A stretch of DNA of 64,000 bases from Paenibacillus borealis. GTDB taxonomy: Bacteria > Bacillota > Bacilli > Paenibacillales > Paenibacillaceae. The stretch is taken from positions 5,332,001 to 5,396,000 of the forward strand of contig NZ_CP009285.1 in assembly GCF_000758665.1 (NCBI RefSeq), read 5' to 3'. The notes under the pieces are model-generated. The model did not search any database, was not told the DNA's origin, and saw nothing but the letters and a program-made list of their open reading frames with translations. Shown piece after piece: positions 17,927-26,802 of this stretch (positions within the stretch are counted from its first letter, which is position 1; every line of letters begins with the position of its first letter). A program made the position numbers and the translations under genes.

Positions 17927-19102
17927 ATGAAGAGAGTGCTGCGTCAATCGTTACGTATGGCTATTAGTGCATCTATGATTCTGGCATTGGCTGCGCCGCT
18001 TACAGCGCATGCCGCAGAAGAAATATATTATTACGATTCGTATATCAACAAGACCAGCGGCATCCAGCTCTACTCGGTGGGCCAAGTGGACGGGAACCAG
18101 TTTGTTGATGCGGTCGTTGCCAGACAACAAGACGGATCATACGCCAAATGGCAGGAGCCCTTCCAGTACTTCCGGAAGAATGACAGCGGCTCCCTGCAGT
18201 TAACAGGAAATGATGACCCTGAGCAAAGCTACGTGTACGATCCCCAAAGCCAATCCATCCTGCGCAAAACTATTTATGCCTTGTCCCCGGACGGCAAATG
18301 GGGGTATCTGGAGCGCTCACGATATCTGTTAATGCCTACTTCTCCGCTGGGCAGCGGATATATTGGCAAATTCAATGACCATTATCTCAAAAACATGAAG
18401 ACAGGTGCCGTCTCCGTATATTATTCCTCACAAAGATACTACAGAGCCTTATGGCTGAATCAGCATACGCTGCTTGAGAGCGGCTACAATGAGACCGCCA
18501 GGCAGAACGTGATCAGTACCTACAATCCGTCAACCGGGGAACGGCAGGAACTGTTGAAAGGTACCATGTACAACTGGAATTTTAACAAGGGAATTATCTA
18601 TTATGTAAAAAACGAGCCGCAGCGTCTGCCCTGGGTCTATGACCTGAAGAGCGGGACTTCACGGCTGATCACTGACTATAGCGAACTGGAAACGCTGTTT
18701 CCCGCTTCCCCTTCATCCAGACCGGAAGCAGTGCTGCCGCAGGATACTGTGCTGAAAGACCTGCCTGTCGTGGAAATCCCTGTAGCCTTAACGTACGAAT
18801 ACAGCGTCAATCTGGATGGACAGAGCGTCGATGTATCTACCGTATTCTCCAATATGGGGCAAGACTGGATTCCGGTGAAGCCGCTGGCAGCCGCGCTCGG
18901 CTGGAGCATTGAAGTGCCGGAGCGGAGCAGCGCCGTAGATAGGTCAGCCGGTTACAGCTACGAGATCTCAAGCGGCAGCAAGAGTGTAAATCTAACACCT
19001 GCGAACAGCTTCAATTCCGGAAGCAGGCTGTACATCTCACAGGCACAGCTCAAGCAGCTCGGCTATAGCAGCATCGCATTCACGCCGTACCTGCAGAAAT
19101 AA
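17927..19102 (+). CDS. Secreted protein with copper-amine-oxidase-like stalk domain
   Basis: The 391-residue protein begins with a clear signal peptide (MKRVLRQSLRMAISASMILALAAPLTAHA, cleavage after AHA). The middle has Tyr-rich blocks (YYYDSYINKTSGIQLYSVGQ) that look like a beta-propeller-type repeat. The C-terminal 110 residues look like the stalk domain common in Paenibacillus secreted proteins (VSTVFSNMGQDWIPVKPLAAALGW and RLYISQAQLKQLGY). GAGGATGGAGATACA precedes the ATG. It probably acts outside the cell; no catalytic motif was seen, and its partner is unknown. Confidence 0.75.
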   Translation: MKRVLRQSLRMAISASMILALAAPLTAHAAEEIYYYDSYINKTSGIQLYSVGQVDGNQFVDAVVARQQDGSYAKWQEPFQYFRKNDSGSLQLTGNDDPEQSYVYDPQSQSILRKTIYALSPDGKWGYLERSRYLLMPTSPLGSGYIGKFNDHYLKNMKTGAVSVYYSSQRYYRALWLNQHTLLESGYNETARQNVISTYNPSTGERQELLKGTMYNWNFNKGIIYYVKNEPQRLPWVYDLKSGTSRLITDYSELETLFPASPSSRPEAVLPQDTVLKDLPVVEIPVALTYEYSVNLDGQSVDVSTVFSNMGQDWIPVKPLAAALGWSIEVPERSSAVDRSAGYSYEISSGSKSVNLTPANSFNSGSRLYISQAQLKQLGYSSIAFTPYLQK

Positions 19103-19165
19103 CCGCTCCAGGATAAGTAAATAAGGTTGCCGTCTCTCTGTAGTGGGCAGCCTTTCTCTGCATAC

Positions 19166-19217
19166 AAAAAGAGGATGTTCCCGGCCGTTGTGCGGCTGGC
19201 GGGAACATCCTCTTTAT
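19166..19217. terminator. Bidirectional terminator between convergent genes
   Basis: A perfect 15-bp stem (AAAGAGGATGTTCCC / GGGAACATCCTCTTT) has A-rich and T-rich flanks on both strands. It serves the plus-strand secreted protein gene and the minus-strand EamA gene. Confidence 0.9.
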
Positions 19218-19264
19218 TAAGGCGCAGCCCTGGGGTAGTTCCCTCAGGCTGCGCTATCCGGTTA

Positions 19265-20230
19265 TTAATTCTGTTTGATAAGCTCAACCTGACGGCTCTG
19301 CTGGCTCGAAATAAAGAACAGCGCCGTCCAGATCAGTGCAAAGCCGATAATTTGCGGCAGAGTCACAAGCTGTTGATATACAATCCAGTTGATCAGAATT
19401 CCTGTCATCGGGAAGCTGAGTTCAGCCAGAGTGGCTACAGAAGCCTTGGTTGTGTTCAGACCTTTGTAATAGAGCAGCATACTGAGCAAACCGGGCAGCA
19501 AAGCCTGCAGCAGCAGATTAATGGCAACAGCAGCCGAACCGCTGATACCTCCGCTAATCTGCCACGGAGCTCCCTCCATGCTGGTGATCACGAATAAAAG
19601 CGGCAATGCCAGAATAAAGCGCAGTGAAGTTACAGTTTCATATTTCATCGAGCCCAGCAGATAGCGGCCCATAACAGTCGACCCGCCCCATAATGCGGCG
19701 GCGCCCAGCGCCATAAGACTCCCTACACCCATGAAGCTGTTCACATGGCCGAACGGAATCGTCCATCCGAAGGTAAGGAGATAAGTGCCGGCCAGTGCAA
19801 CAATGATCAGCAGTGCGAAATTTTTAGGCAGGCGTTCTTTAAGAATAACAGCGGCCAGACCAATGGCGAACAGCGGCTGCAGCTTTTGCAGCAGCAGTAC
19901 AGCATTGAAATCTCCGCTGGACAAGGCTTTGGTGAACAGAATCGTAGCCAGGGCTGATCCGCCCCATGACACAACCAGTAGTGCTCCGGCTTGACGCAGG
20001 CGAATGCCCTTCAATTCTGCGCGTTGGCGCCACATCACAGGTGCAGCCACCAGGAAGAGCACAATATGCTCCAGCAGGACGATCTGTGAAGAGGTCAGTG
20101 ATTTCAGCAGGATAATACGGAACAGCGGGTCAACACCCCATAGGGCAGCGCCCAGAACTACCAGCCAGAATCCGCTGCGCAGCGGTGCGGTACGGACTCC
20201 TTGAGATGAAGCAGATACATTACTCATCAT
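19265..20230 (-). CDS. EamA/DMT-family transporter, candidate riboflavin carrier
   Basis: The 321-residue protein has the ten membrane segments of the drug/metabolite transporter superfamily as two EamA halves (about residues 18-150 and 165-310). LLVVSWGGSALATILFTKAL and LSFPMTGILINWIVY are characteristic stretches. GAGG-type site AAGGAG precedes the ATG at 20230. What makes it notable is the FMN riboswitch and attenuator directly upstream: this places it under FMN control. The proteobacterial carrier RibN also belongs to the EamA family, so riboflavin uptake is the most likely job. The substrate is inferred from regulation, not from any residue. Confidence 0.85.
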   Translation of the reverse strand: MMSNVSASSQGVRTAPLRSGFWLVVLGAALWGVDPLFRIILLKSLTSSQIVLLEHIVLFLVAAPVMWRQRAELKGIRLRQAGALLVVSWGGSALATILFTKALSSGDFNAVLLLQKLQPLFAIGLAAVILKERLPKNFALLIIVALAGTYLLTFGWTIPFGHVNSFMGVGSLMALGAAALWGGSTVMGRYLLGSMKYETVTSLRFILALPLLFVITSMEGAPWQISGGISGSAAVAINLLLQALLPGLLSMLLYYKGLNTTKASVATLAELSFPMTGILINWIVYQQLVTLPQIIGFALIWTALFFISSQQSRQVELIKQN

Positions 20231-20266
20231 TCATTCTCCTTGTCGATACAAACCCTCGATAAGAGA

Positions 20267-20313
20267 CCAAAAGCCCCCGCGTCACCTGTAAACAGGGCAA
20301 ACAACGGGGGCCA
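20267..20313 (-). terminator. Attenuator between second FMN riboswitch and EamA gene
   Basis: GGCCCCCG pairs with CGGGGGC around a 25-base loop and is followed by TTTTGG on the minus strand. Its place between aptamer and gene fits transcriptional attenuation. Confidence 0.75.
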
Positions 20314-20358
20314 TTATCAATAAAGACATCAGGGAATACCCCGCCGCCTTTACCTTAT

Positions 20359-20501
20359 GATCCTCTCCCATCCGGACTTTACCGTCGGCTCTGGATTGTC
20401 ACCAGATCAGTCGCTTCCTCTTGTGAAAGAGTAACGAGTCGCGGGCTTAGTTCATTCAGAACATCACCGCCGGTCAGGAATTTCACCTTACCCCGAGAAT
20501 C
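20359..20501 (-). promoter_or_regulatory. Second FMN riboswitch (RFN element)
   Basis: The minus strand carries the RFN blocks GGGGTAAGGTGAAATTCC, TGACCGGCGGTGATG, GCCCGCGA, GACAATCCAGAGCCGACGG and GTCCGGATGGGAGAGGATC. GATTCTC and GAGGATC can form the closing stem. It lacks one or two of the most common bases, for example GAGCCGACGGTAA in place of GGGACCGACAGTA, yet the whole arrangement is clearly RFN. It controls the EamA transporter. Confidence 0.93.
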
Positions 20502-20732
20502 TTGTATTCTGTTATTATTTTCACAATCTCAGGATAACTCCGTTTCTTGAATTCGTCTAGCCTTTTTATGAAAATAAGCATACTTTTTTTCATCGAGCGA
20601 TCATTTTTTCGTGAAAATACATCATTCCGCATTTATACACACTATAGAGTTTGGCAGAAACGGAGGCATGTTATAGAATAGGTTACAAATGAACTATTCA
20701 TCCATAATATAGTAATCTCAACGGAGGCCGCT
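20502..20732. other. Intergenic region with no gene seen
   Basis: A/T-rich sequence between the EamA leader and the PstS-like gene, which diverge. It should hold both promoters. No convincing repeat or reading frame was seen. Confidence 0.5.
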
Positions 20733-21911
20733 TTGAAAAGATCATTTGGAACCAATCTACTATACTCCATCCTTGCCTTAGCCATCATTACATTTGCAGG
20801 TTTTATTGCCTACATTATTGCTACTTTTACCGGTGGTATGCTGTTCTATGCTCCGCTTGTCCTTGCCGCTGCCGCCGGCCTTGCTGTATTCACCGTAATC
20901 TCTATTTTTGAACTGTTCAGCAGACGGTTCCGCCTGATTGCGCTGGCGGTTTTTGCCGGAATCTGCCTGCTGAGCGCAGCCGGTCATGAAATCAGACAGG
21001 CTTATGTGAACAATCTTGCCGAAGTAAGGGAGCCGGAGGTCAATCTGTCCCAGTACGCGCCGTTTGAGGTAAATACCCTTGCCGCTGGCCTGGATCATAA
21101 GCCCGCCTATCAAATACAGGAACAAATGCCCCGGCTGGACGGCGCAACTGCGCTTTACCCGCTATATTCCGCTTTTATTCAAGCGGTATATCCGCCTGAT
21201 ACTTATAACCATAGTATTTATGAGACCGGTAATGATCTTGCCGTATGCACCACCACTTCCGAAGCCTATAAGCGGCTGATCAAAGGCGATGCCGATATTA
21301 TTTTTGCCGCAGCCCCCTCACTCGCCCAGACCAAACAGGCGAAGCTGGCAGGCCGTGAGCTGAAGCTCACTCCGATCGGGCGCGAAGCTTTTGTCTTCTT
21401 TGTTAATAAGCGCAATCCGGTCAGTAGCTTAACCACTGAACAAGTGAAGGATATCTACTCCGGCACAGTAACGAACTGGAAAGAGGTCGGCGGCAAGAAG
21501 GCGTCAATCCGTGCGTTTCAGCGGGACGAGAACAGCGGCAGCCAGACTATGCTTGAGAAAATCATGGAGGACCGGAACCTGATGAATCCCCCTACGGAAA
21601 ATGTTGCAGACGTCATGAGCGGGATTATCAGCCTGACCGCCAGCTACCGCAACTACAATAATGCACTCGGCTTCAGCTTCCTGTTCTATGCTTCGGAAAT
21701 GAACGCGAGCGACGAGATCAAGCTGCCGGAGATTGATAACGTGCCTCCCACTAAGGATAGCATCCGCAGCGGGGCGTACCCGTTCGCTGCAGAATTCTAT
21801 GCGGTAACTGCAGGAAGCACCAATCCCAATATTGAGCCGTTCCTGGACTGGATTCTGTCCCCTGAAGGACAGGAGCTGGTTGAGAAGACTGGTTATACAT
21901 CGGTGAACTAA
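20733..21911 (+). CDS. PstS-like substrate-binding protein with N-terminal membrane domain
   Basis: The 392-residue protein starts with three membrane segments (about residues 8-32, 38-60 and 65-85), then a linker and a periplasmic-binding-protein fold (about 120-392) like PstS: DGATALYPLYSAFIQAVYP, TTTSEAYKRLIKGDADIIFAA, LTTEQVKDIYSGTVTNWKEVGG and FQRDENSGSQT. These match the phosphate-binding pattern, but ligand residues were not verified. A normal PstS is a secreted lipoprotein; here the domain is fused to a multi-pass anchor. The start is a TTG with ACGGAGG ahead. No pst permease genes are near, so it may sense rather than transport. Confidence is high for fold, low for ligand. Confidence 0.7.
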   Translation: MKRSFGTNLLYSILALAIITFAGFIAYIIATFTGGMLFYAPLVLAAAAGLAVFTVISIFELFSRRFRLIALAVFAGICLLSAAGHEIRQAYVNNLAEVREPEVNLSQYAPFEVNTLAAGLDHKPAYQIQEQMPRLDGATALYPLYSAFIQAVYPPDTYNHSIYETGNDLAVCTTTSEAYKRLIKGDADIIFAAAPSLAQTKQAKLAGRELKLTPIGREAFVFFVNKRNPVSSLTTEQVKDIYSGTVTNWKEVGGKKASIRAFQRDENSGSQTMLEKIMEDRNLMNPPTENVADVMSGIISLTASYRNYNNALGFSFLFYASEMNASDEIKLPEIDNVPPTKDSIRSGAYPFAAEFYAVTAGSTNPNIEPFLDWILSPEGQELVEKTGYTSVN

Positions 21912-21962
21912 CGTTTGCGGGCTGCACGATCCTTATTCGGTGGCTTGCGGTGAGACTCAACT

Positions 21963-22024
21963 TAAAAAGCAGCAGCCCTCTTGCCGGGGAATCAGACTCT
22001 CCGGTAAGGGCTGCTGCTTTTTCT
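21963..22024. terminator. Bidirectional terminator downstream of PstS-like gene
   Basis: AAAAAGCAGCAGCCCT pairs with AGGGCTGCTGCTTTTT, with a smaller CCGG pairing in the loop. The T-runs on both strands suit both the PstS-like gene and the convergent esterase gene. Confidence 0.88.
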
Positions 22025-22068
22025 TGATCAATAGGATACTTTTCTTTGACGTAGTTAAGCCAATTCTG

Positions 22069-22240
22069 CGGAATGAGGGGCACTTCTGCTCCTCATTCCC
22101 GCTTGCGGCGGATTCAGGGGCACTTCTGCCCCTCATCCCCGTTTCCCGCCCGCTTTCGGCGAATTCAGGGGCACTTCTGCCCCTCATTTCCGCTTCCCGC
22201 CCGCTTTCGGCGAATTCAGGGGCACTTCTGCTCCTCATTC
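22069..22240. repeat. 51-bp tandem repeat, about four copies (family A)
   Basis: Copies follow at 51-base steps. Each holds AGGGGCACTTCTGCCCCT, a perfect 7-bp inverted repeat, followed by CATTTCCGCTT and CGCCCGCTTTCGGCGAATTC. The first copy is diverged. The same core occurs in a larger array near 61.1 kb. A 93-codon minus-strand frame across the array is not likely to be a gene. Confidence 0.85.
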
Positions 22241-22280
22241 CGGTATATCGCGCCTTATTGAAATCAAGAGCCGTATCCGT

Positions 22281-23759
22281 TCACCCCGCATAATGCTCAA
22301 AAATCCGCCGGCGCTTCTCTCCATCCGGATCTTCCACTACACGCGAGACCTGATCGAACAGCAGCGTAGCGCGCTTTTCCGGTGTGTACTGCGGCCATGC
22401 AAGTTCCGGTGCAGACGGATCTCCACGGTGGGCAAAGGTTGTCCAGGCTCTCTGCATTGCTTCGGCCACACCTTCCATCTCAGGCGTAACTGCCAGGCCA
22501 TATTGCTTCAGCAGCGGCAGGTTGTTGAACACGTAGAGAATCTCCGCACCGTGAATGGCCTTCTCCAGCAGCGGATGGCCGGACACGGTCCAGTCGAACC
22601 GGTACATCCACACCGGAGCGTGATCCCGCTGCTTCTCTGCGAACGCAATCGAGCTGGCCCAGAAGAACAGATCGGTCAGCACCTCGGCTTGCCCTTCCCA
22701 GGTTTTGCTGTAATCAGAGGTCAGCTCTGAGAGGTCTTCGATGCCCATCAGCAGCTCCAGCGATTTGAGCGAACGATCGAAGCTTTCGCCTGCCTGTCCC
22801 TCACGGAAGAACAGATTGCCTTCGTGGAGATTCGTCCCGATCAGCAGCGGGATGCCGCTTGCCGCCCCGTCACGCACTGCCTGTGCCGGTTCCACCGGTA
22901 AGGTCAGCGGCTCAATGACCGGCTGGAAGTACATGCTCAGCGAATTCCCGGACAGCTTGTACGCCATCCGGCCCGCCGCTTCCATAATCTGCTGGGCAGG
23001 GAGCGTATGCAGCAGCTGTGTATCACCGCCGGGCTGAAGGCCAAGCTCTGCCAGGAAGGCGGCGGCAATCTGTTCCCCCTGCTGGCCGCTCAGGCACTGC
23101 CCCGCGCCGCTCTCCATAATCGCGCGCGAGAACAGCCTCTTGGCCGCCGGCATCGCCAGCAGCGCGGCAATGCTCATGCTGCCCGCCGATTCCCCGAACA
23201 CCGTAACATTTCCGGGATCACCGCCAAATGCCGCAATATTCTCCCGCACCCATTCCAGAGCGGCAATCTGGTCCAGTAGTCCAAGATTGGAGCCAAGCCC
23301 CGCTCCCATCGGAGACAGATGCAGAAAACCTAGCGGACCGAGCCGGTAATTCACCGTAACCAGAACAACATTGCCGCTTGCGGCCATCCGGGCTCCGTCA
23401 AACATCGGCTGGCTGCCCGCACCGGTTACAAAGGTCCCGCCATGAATCCAGACCATGACGGGCAGGGCCTGATCCTGCTCTGCTGCCGGAGACCAGACAT
23501 TCAGGTACAGGCAGTCTTCCGAATATGCCGGATTAAGACCGCCAAACCGCGTGCCGCTGGTGCTTACCGGCTGAAGGCTGACCGGGCTGAATTCCTTCGC
23601 CTCGCGCACTCCGCTCCACGGTTCCGGCGCCTGCGGTGCACGAAAGCGCAGCTCTCCGACAGGAGGAGCAGCAAACGGGATGCCGCGCCAGACATTCACT
23701 CCGCCGCTCTGTTCCCCCTGTAATTGCCCATAGGCTGTAGTCACTAGTTGTCCTGTCAT
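22281..23759 (-). CDS. pnbA: Type-B carboxylesterase / para-nitrobenzyl esterase
   Basis: This alpha/beta hydrolase of 492 residues cleaves carboxyl esters. The nucleophile motif GESAGS is in VTVFGESAGSMSIAALLAMP, the oxyanion WIHGGTF and the start GQLQGEQSGGVNVWRGIPFA are typical of the family, and HGAEILYVFNNLP holds the catalytic His. There is no signal peptide, so it is cytoplasmic. The start at 23759 was chosen because AAAAGG lies nine bases ahead and an upstream frame would overlap the next gene. It may be transcribed with the AI-2E-family gene 19 bases upstream. The natural substrate is unknown. Confidence 0.9.
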   Translation of the reverse strand: MTGQLVTTAYGQLQGEQSGGVNVWRGIPFAAPPVGELRFRAPQAPEPWSGVREAKEFSPVSLQPVSTSGTRFGGLNPAYSEDCLYLNVWSPAAEQDQALPVMVWIHGGTFVTGAGSQPMFDGARMAASGNVVLVTVNYRLGPLGFLHLSPMGAGLGSNLGLLDQIAALEWVRENIAAFGGDPGNVTVFGESAGSMSIAALLAMPAAKRLFSRAIMESGAGQCLSGQQGEQIAAAFLAELGLQPGGDTQLLHTLPAQQIMEAAGRMAYKLSGNSLSMYFQPVIEPLTLPVEPAQAVRDGAASGIPLLIGTNLHEGNLFFREGQAGESFDRSLKSLELLMGIEDLSELTSDYSKTWEGQAEVLTDLFFWASSIAFAEKQRDHAPVWMYRFDWTVSGHPLLEKAIHGAEILYVFNNLPLLKQYGLAVTPEMEGVAEAMQRAWTTFAHRGDPSAPELAWPQYTPEKRATLLFDQVSRVVEDPDGEKRRRIFEHYAG

Positions 23760-23778
23760 TACACTCATCCTTTTCGCT

Positions 23779-24936
23779 TTATTCCTCAGCTTTTTCTTCA
23801 ATCACTTTATAGAGTCCGGAGCGGAAACGGAACCACTGGAAGATATGGGTAACCACTACTTTGAGCACGGCATAACCCGGTACCGCGAGAATGATGCCGA
23901 GTACCCCGAACATTTTACCGGCAAAAATAATTACAAAAATAATCGTGATCGGGTGTATCTTCAGCGATTTGCCCATGATCTGCGGAGAGATAAACTTCCC
24001 TTCGATCAGCTGGACGGCAGTCCAGACAATCACCATCTTGAGCAGCATGAACGGCGAAGTTACCATCGCTACCACAAGTGCAGGCGTAATCGCGATAACA
24101 GGCCCCAGATAAGGGACCACCGCAGTACATGCGGCAACGATAGCCAGGACCAGGGAGTATTCCAGCCCGATGATCAGATAACCAATATAGAGCAATGCAC
24201 CTATGCAGCAGCTGACAATGATCTGCCCGCGGATGTAGGAGGCCACCTGGCTGTTCATTTCCTGCATAACCATCCGGGACTGCGGCTGGAGTGAGGTAGG
24301 AATGAACCGCATCAGGTAGTCGGGCAATCTTTTACCGTCACGCAGCAGATAGAACAGAATGAACGGCGTAGTCACCACTGCCAGAACAATTTCTGTCAAA
24401 GTGCCTACAAAGTTGCCCACGCCACTGGCAGCATTATTGAGGAACGAGGTGCCCCACGTAGTAACTTTGCCGGTGATATCACTGAGATCCGTGCCCACAC
24501 TCTCCTGAATCTTCCCGAAAAACTCACTGCCTGTCAGATGGAGGAATTCCTCTTGAATCTGCGCACTGTATTTAGGGAAATTGTCGATCAGTCCCATCAG
24601 CTGGGTACGGATAATGGGAATAACCATAAGCAGGATCAGTGTAATAATCCCGGCAATTACGAGGTACATGGTAACAATTCCGTAAGCGCGCTTCACCTTG
24701 CTTCTCCGCTCCAGACGGTCAACCAGCGGATTCAGCAGATAATAGGCAACCCCCGAGAGAAGCAGTGGCGCTGCCACTGTATGCAGAAGCACCGACAAAG
24801 GTTTGAAAATAAACGGAATCTTAGAGAATACGAGCACGGTAACACCAATCAGCAGCGCGATTAGTAACCCCACCACAAACTTGTTATTCAGAAAAAACTT
24901 CTTGAATTTATCCGGCCAGACCTGACGTCTATCCAT
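23779..24936 (-). CDS. AI-2E-family transporter (UPF0118 type)
   Basis: The 385-residue protein has about eight membrane segments. The patterns PFILFYLLRDGKRLPDY, MVMQEMNSQVASYIRGQI and VVPYLGPVIAITPAL are characteristic of the AI-2E/YtvI family. Members export quorum-sensing molecules or work in ion homeostasis; the role here is not clear. The start was placed at 24936 (MDRRQVW) with GGGGGG ahead. It is followed by the esterase gene. Confidence 0.85.
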   Translation of the reverse strand: MDRRQVWPDKFKKFFLNNKFVVGLLIALLIGVTVLVFSKIPFIFKPLSVLLHTVAAPLLLSGVAYYLLNPLVDRLERRSKVKRAYGIVTMYLVIAGIITLILLMVIPIIRTQLMGLIDNFPKYSAQIQEEFLHLTGSEFFGKIQESVGTDLSDITGKVTTWGTSFLNNAASGVGNFVGTLTEIVLAVVTTPFILFYLLRDGKRLPDYLMRFIPTSLQPQSRMVMQEMNSQVASYIRGQIIVSCCIGALLYIGYLIIGLEYSLVLAIVAACTAVVPYLGPVIAITPALVVAMVTSPFMLLKMVIVWTAVQLIEGKFISPQIMGKSLKIHPITIIFVIIFAGKMFGVLGIILAVPGYAVLKVVVTHIFQWFRFRSGLYKVIEEKAEE

Positions 24937-25103
24937 ATACTGCCGCCCCCCTGCTGCAACACTTACGATATAAGTGTGATTAATTGCACTTTGTAATAGC
25001 ATAGTCAAGACGGAGGCTGCAAGTCAAATTTCCGGTTCAACCCGAAGCTGCTCTAGTGGAGTAAGGACTGCAGCCTGTTCAGCAGAACCGCCAGCCTGGC
25101 GGC

Positions 25104-25835
25104 TCAGCGCAAATAACAGCCATTGTTAATATCAAAAGTCGCCCCGGTGTAGGCCCGGGCTTTGCGGCTTAGCATAAAAACCACCGTATCGGCAATATCC
25201 TCCGCCAGCAGCGGTTCCGGGGTTAGTTGATGCTCCAGATATTCCTGCTGCCTCCAGGCCGGGATATGCCCCATCATCGGAGTACTGGTCATCGTCGGGG
25301 CAACTGCATTCACCCGGATATGAGGGGCAAAGTTCATGGCGCAGCTTTTGGTCAAGCCGAGAACAGCTGCCTTGGTTAAGCCATACACTGCATCTGAACT
25401 GCCTTCCTGACCGGAGACGGAGGCCATATTGACGATGACGCCTGTCTGCTTCCGGTCCAGCAGCAGCCGTCCGAACCCTTGCGAGAAATAGACGTACCCC
25501 TTGATGTTGATATCCAGTACCCTGCCGATATCCTCTGGCGTATATTCCAGCAGACTGCGCCCCAGATAGATGCCGGCATTATTGACCAGACCGCTAACCG
25601 CAGCATGTTCTTGCTGTATGTATGCGAAGAATTGCTCCACCTCGCTGTAATTGCTCACATCCACCCGGAAGGAGCAGAGCTTATCCGAAGCCGCCTCGGC
25701 CTTCAGTTCCTCAAGCCCCCGGCCATCCAGATCACAGGCAATCACTTCAGCACCTTCCTGGAGACTAAGCAAGACGATCGCCTTACCGATCCCCGAAGCG
25801 GCCCCGGTCACAATTATTTTCATTCCCTGCAGCAT
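25104..25835 (-). CDS. Short-chain dehydrogenase/reductase
   Basis: A classical SDR of 243 residues. The NAD(P)-binding TGAASGIG motif lies at residues about 11-18, NNAG at about 90, NMASVSGQE carries the catalytic Ser, and YGLTKAA is the YxxxK site. AVAPTMTSTPM and NNGCYLR close the fold. The Asp after the second strand (ACDLDG) favours NAD(H). It probably oxidises a small alcohol or sugar, but the substrate cannot be read from the sequence. The start with GAGGGAG ahead is plausible; a second ATG four codons later is possible. Confidence 0.9.
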   Translation of the reverse strand: MLQGMKIIVTGAASGIGKAIVLLSLQEGAEVIACDLDGRGLEELKAEAASDKLCSFRVDVSNYSEVEQFFAYIQQEHAAVSGLVNNAGIYLGRSLLEYTPEDIGRVLDINIKGYVYFSQGFGRLLLDRKQTGVIVNMASVSGQEGSSDAVYGLTKAAVLGLTKSCAMNFAPHIRVNAVAPTMTSTPMMGHIPAWRQQEYLEHQLTPEPLLAEDIADTVVFMLSRKARAYTGATFDINNGCYLR

Positions 25836-25879
25836 TCTTTAACACTCCCTCACCCTATATTCACCCAGGTAGAACCGGA

Positions 25880-26689
25880 TTACTGAAACCGCAAATCCGC
25901 GACGCTGCCGGTCCGCTCAAACCCGATCGACTGATAGACCTTATTGGAATCCGGATTTGCGGCATCGGCATAGAGCATAGGCGTAATGCCCTTGCCCAGC
26001 AGTTCAGCACACAGCTCTGCTACAGCTGCACTCGCATATCCCTGCTTACGGCAGTCATGCGGAGTAAAGACTTCATTAATCCGGGCATACCTGGAGGACA
26101 GATGCGCCAGATTCGCCATGGATACAGGCCTGTCCTGTACCATCCACAGACGGAGTGTGCCGGATCCGGTAATGTCTCTGGCGTAGCCGAGGAAATTCTC
26201 CGGCGCATTATCAGTGCCGAACGCATCCTTCACGAAGCAGGCCAAATAATCTGCAATGACCGGAATATAACCAGCATCTGCCTGCAGCAGCTTACCGCTG
26301 ACATTAGAGGGCTTCTGCACCTGCGGGCAATGATAGGCTTCCATTATCATATGGACATGATACAGCTTGCCGGTATTCTCACAATACGCCTCTGCGAACA
26401 GCCTGGCCGTCTCCGGAGCCCCGGTTACACCTGACAACCCAAGCTCCTTCACCCGCTCCCCGAGCTGCTTGACCAGTGCTCTGCGCTGCACAGCGTCCAC
26501 TTCCGGTGAAATCCATAACCAGGGATTATACCCCTCCGTATGTGCGAAGATCAGCTCATCCTCGGCAGTCTTGAGCCGGAGCGATTCCGGGTTCCCGGTG
26601 ATAAGGTGAATGAGATTATACTCCACTTCTTCCTGCAAGAACGCCTTGCTGTGCAGCACACGGTCATCCGGTTCGAAATTCACAAACAT
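25880..26689 (-). CDS. GNAT-family acetyltransferase
   Basis: The 269-residue protein has an N-terminal part without clear motifs (about 1-130) and a C-terminal GNAT fold. The acetyl-CoA motif is VFTPHDCRKQGYASAAVAEL, followed by PMLYADAANPDSNKVYQSIGFE, the usual end of the domain. AAGGGGG precedes the ATG. The substrate is unknown. It lies 44 bases upstream of the SDR gene in the same direction and may be cotranscribed. Confidence 0.85.
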   Translation of the reverse strand: MFVNFEPDDRVLHSKAFLQEEVEYNLIHLITGNPESLRLKTAEDELIFAHTEGYNPWLWISPEVDAVQRRALVKQLGERVKELGLSGVTGAPETARLFAEAYCENTGKLYHVHMIMEAYHCPQVQKPSNVSGKLLQADAGYIPVIADYLACFVKDAFGTDNAPENFLGYARDITGSGTLRLWMVQDRPVSMANLAHLSSRYARINEVFTPHDCRKQGYASAAVAELCAELLGKGITPMLYADAANPDSNKVYQSIGFERTGSVADLRFQ

Positions 26690-26742
26690 CCTGCTTCCCC
26701 CTTACTCTGACTTTTTCTTTCAATCATAATCCTCCCTCTGAC

Positions 26743-26790
26743 AAAAATAAACAGTCCGCCACCGAAAATTTACCAGTGACGGACTGCATT
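26743..26790 (-). terminator. Terminator after the 2Fe-2S protein gene
   Basis: GCAGTCCG pairs with CGGACTGT on the minus strand, followed by TTATTTTTGTC. The loop is large. Confidence 0.7.
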
Positions 26791-26802
26791 ATCGTATATC
26801 AT

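Noticed and set aside
21957..22238. A 93-codon minus-strand frame with repeats
   Set aside because: It also comes from the 51-bp repeat and overlaps the bidirectional terminator.
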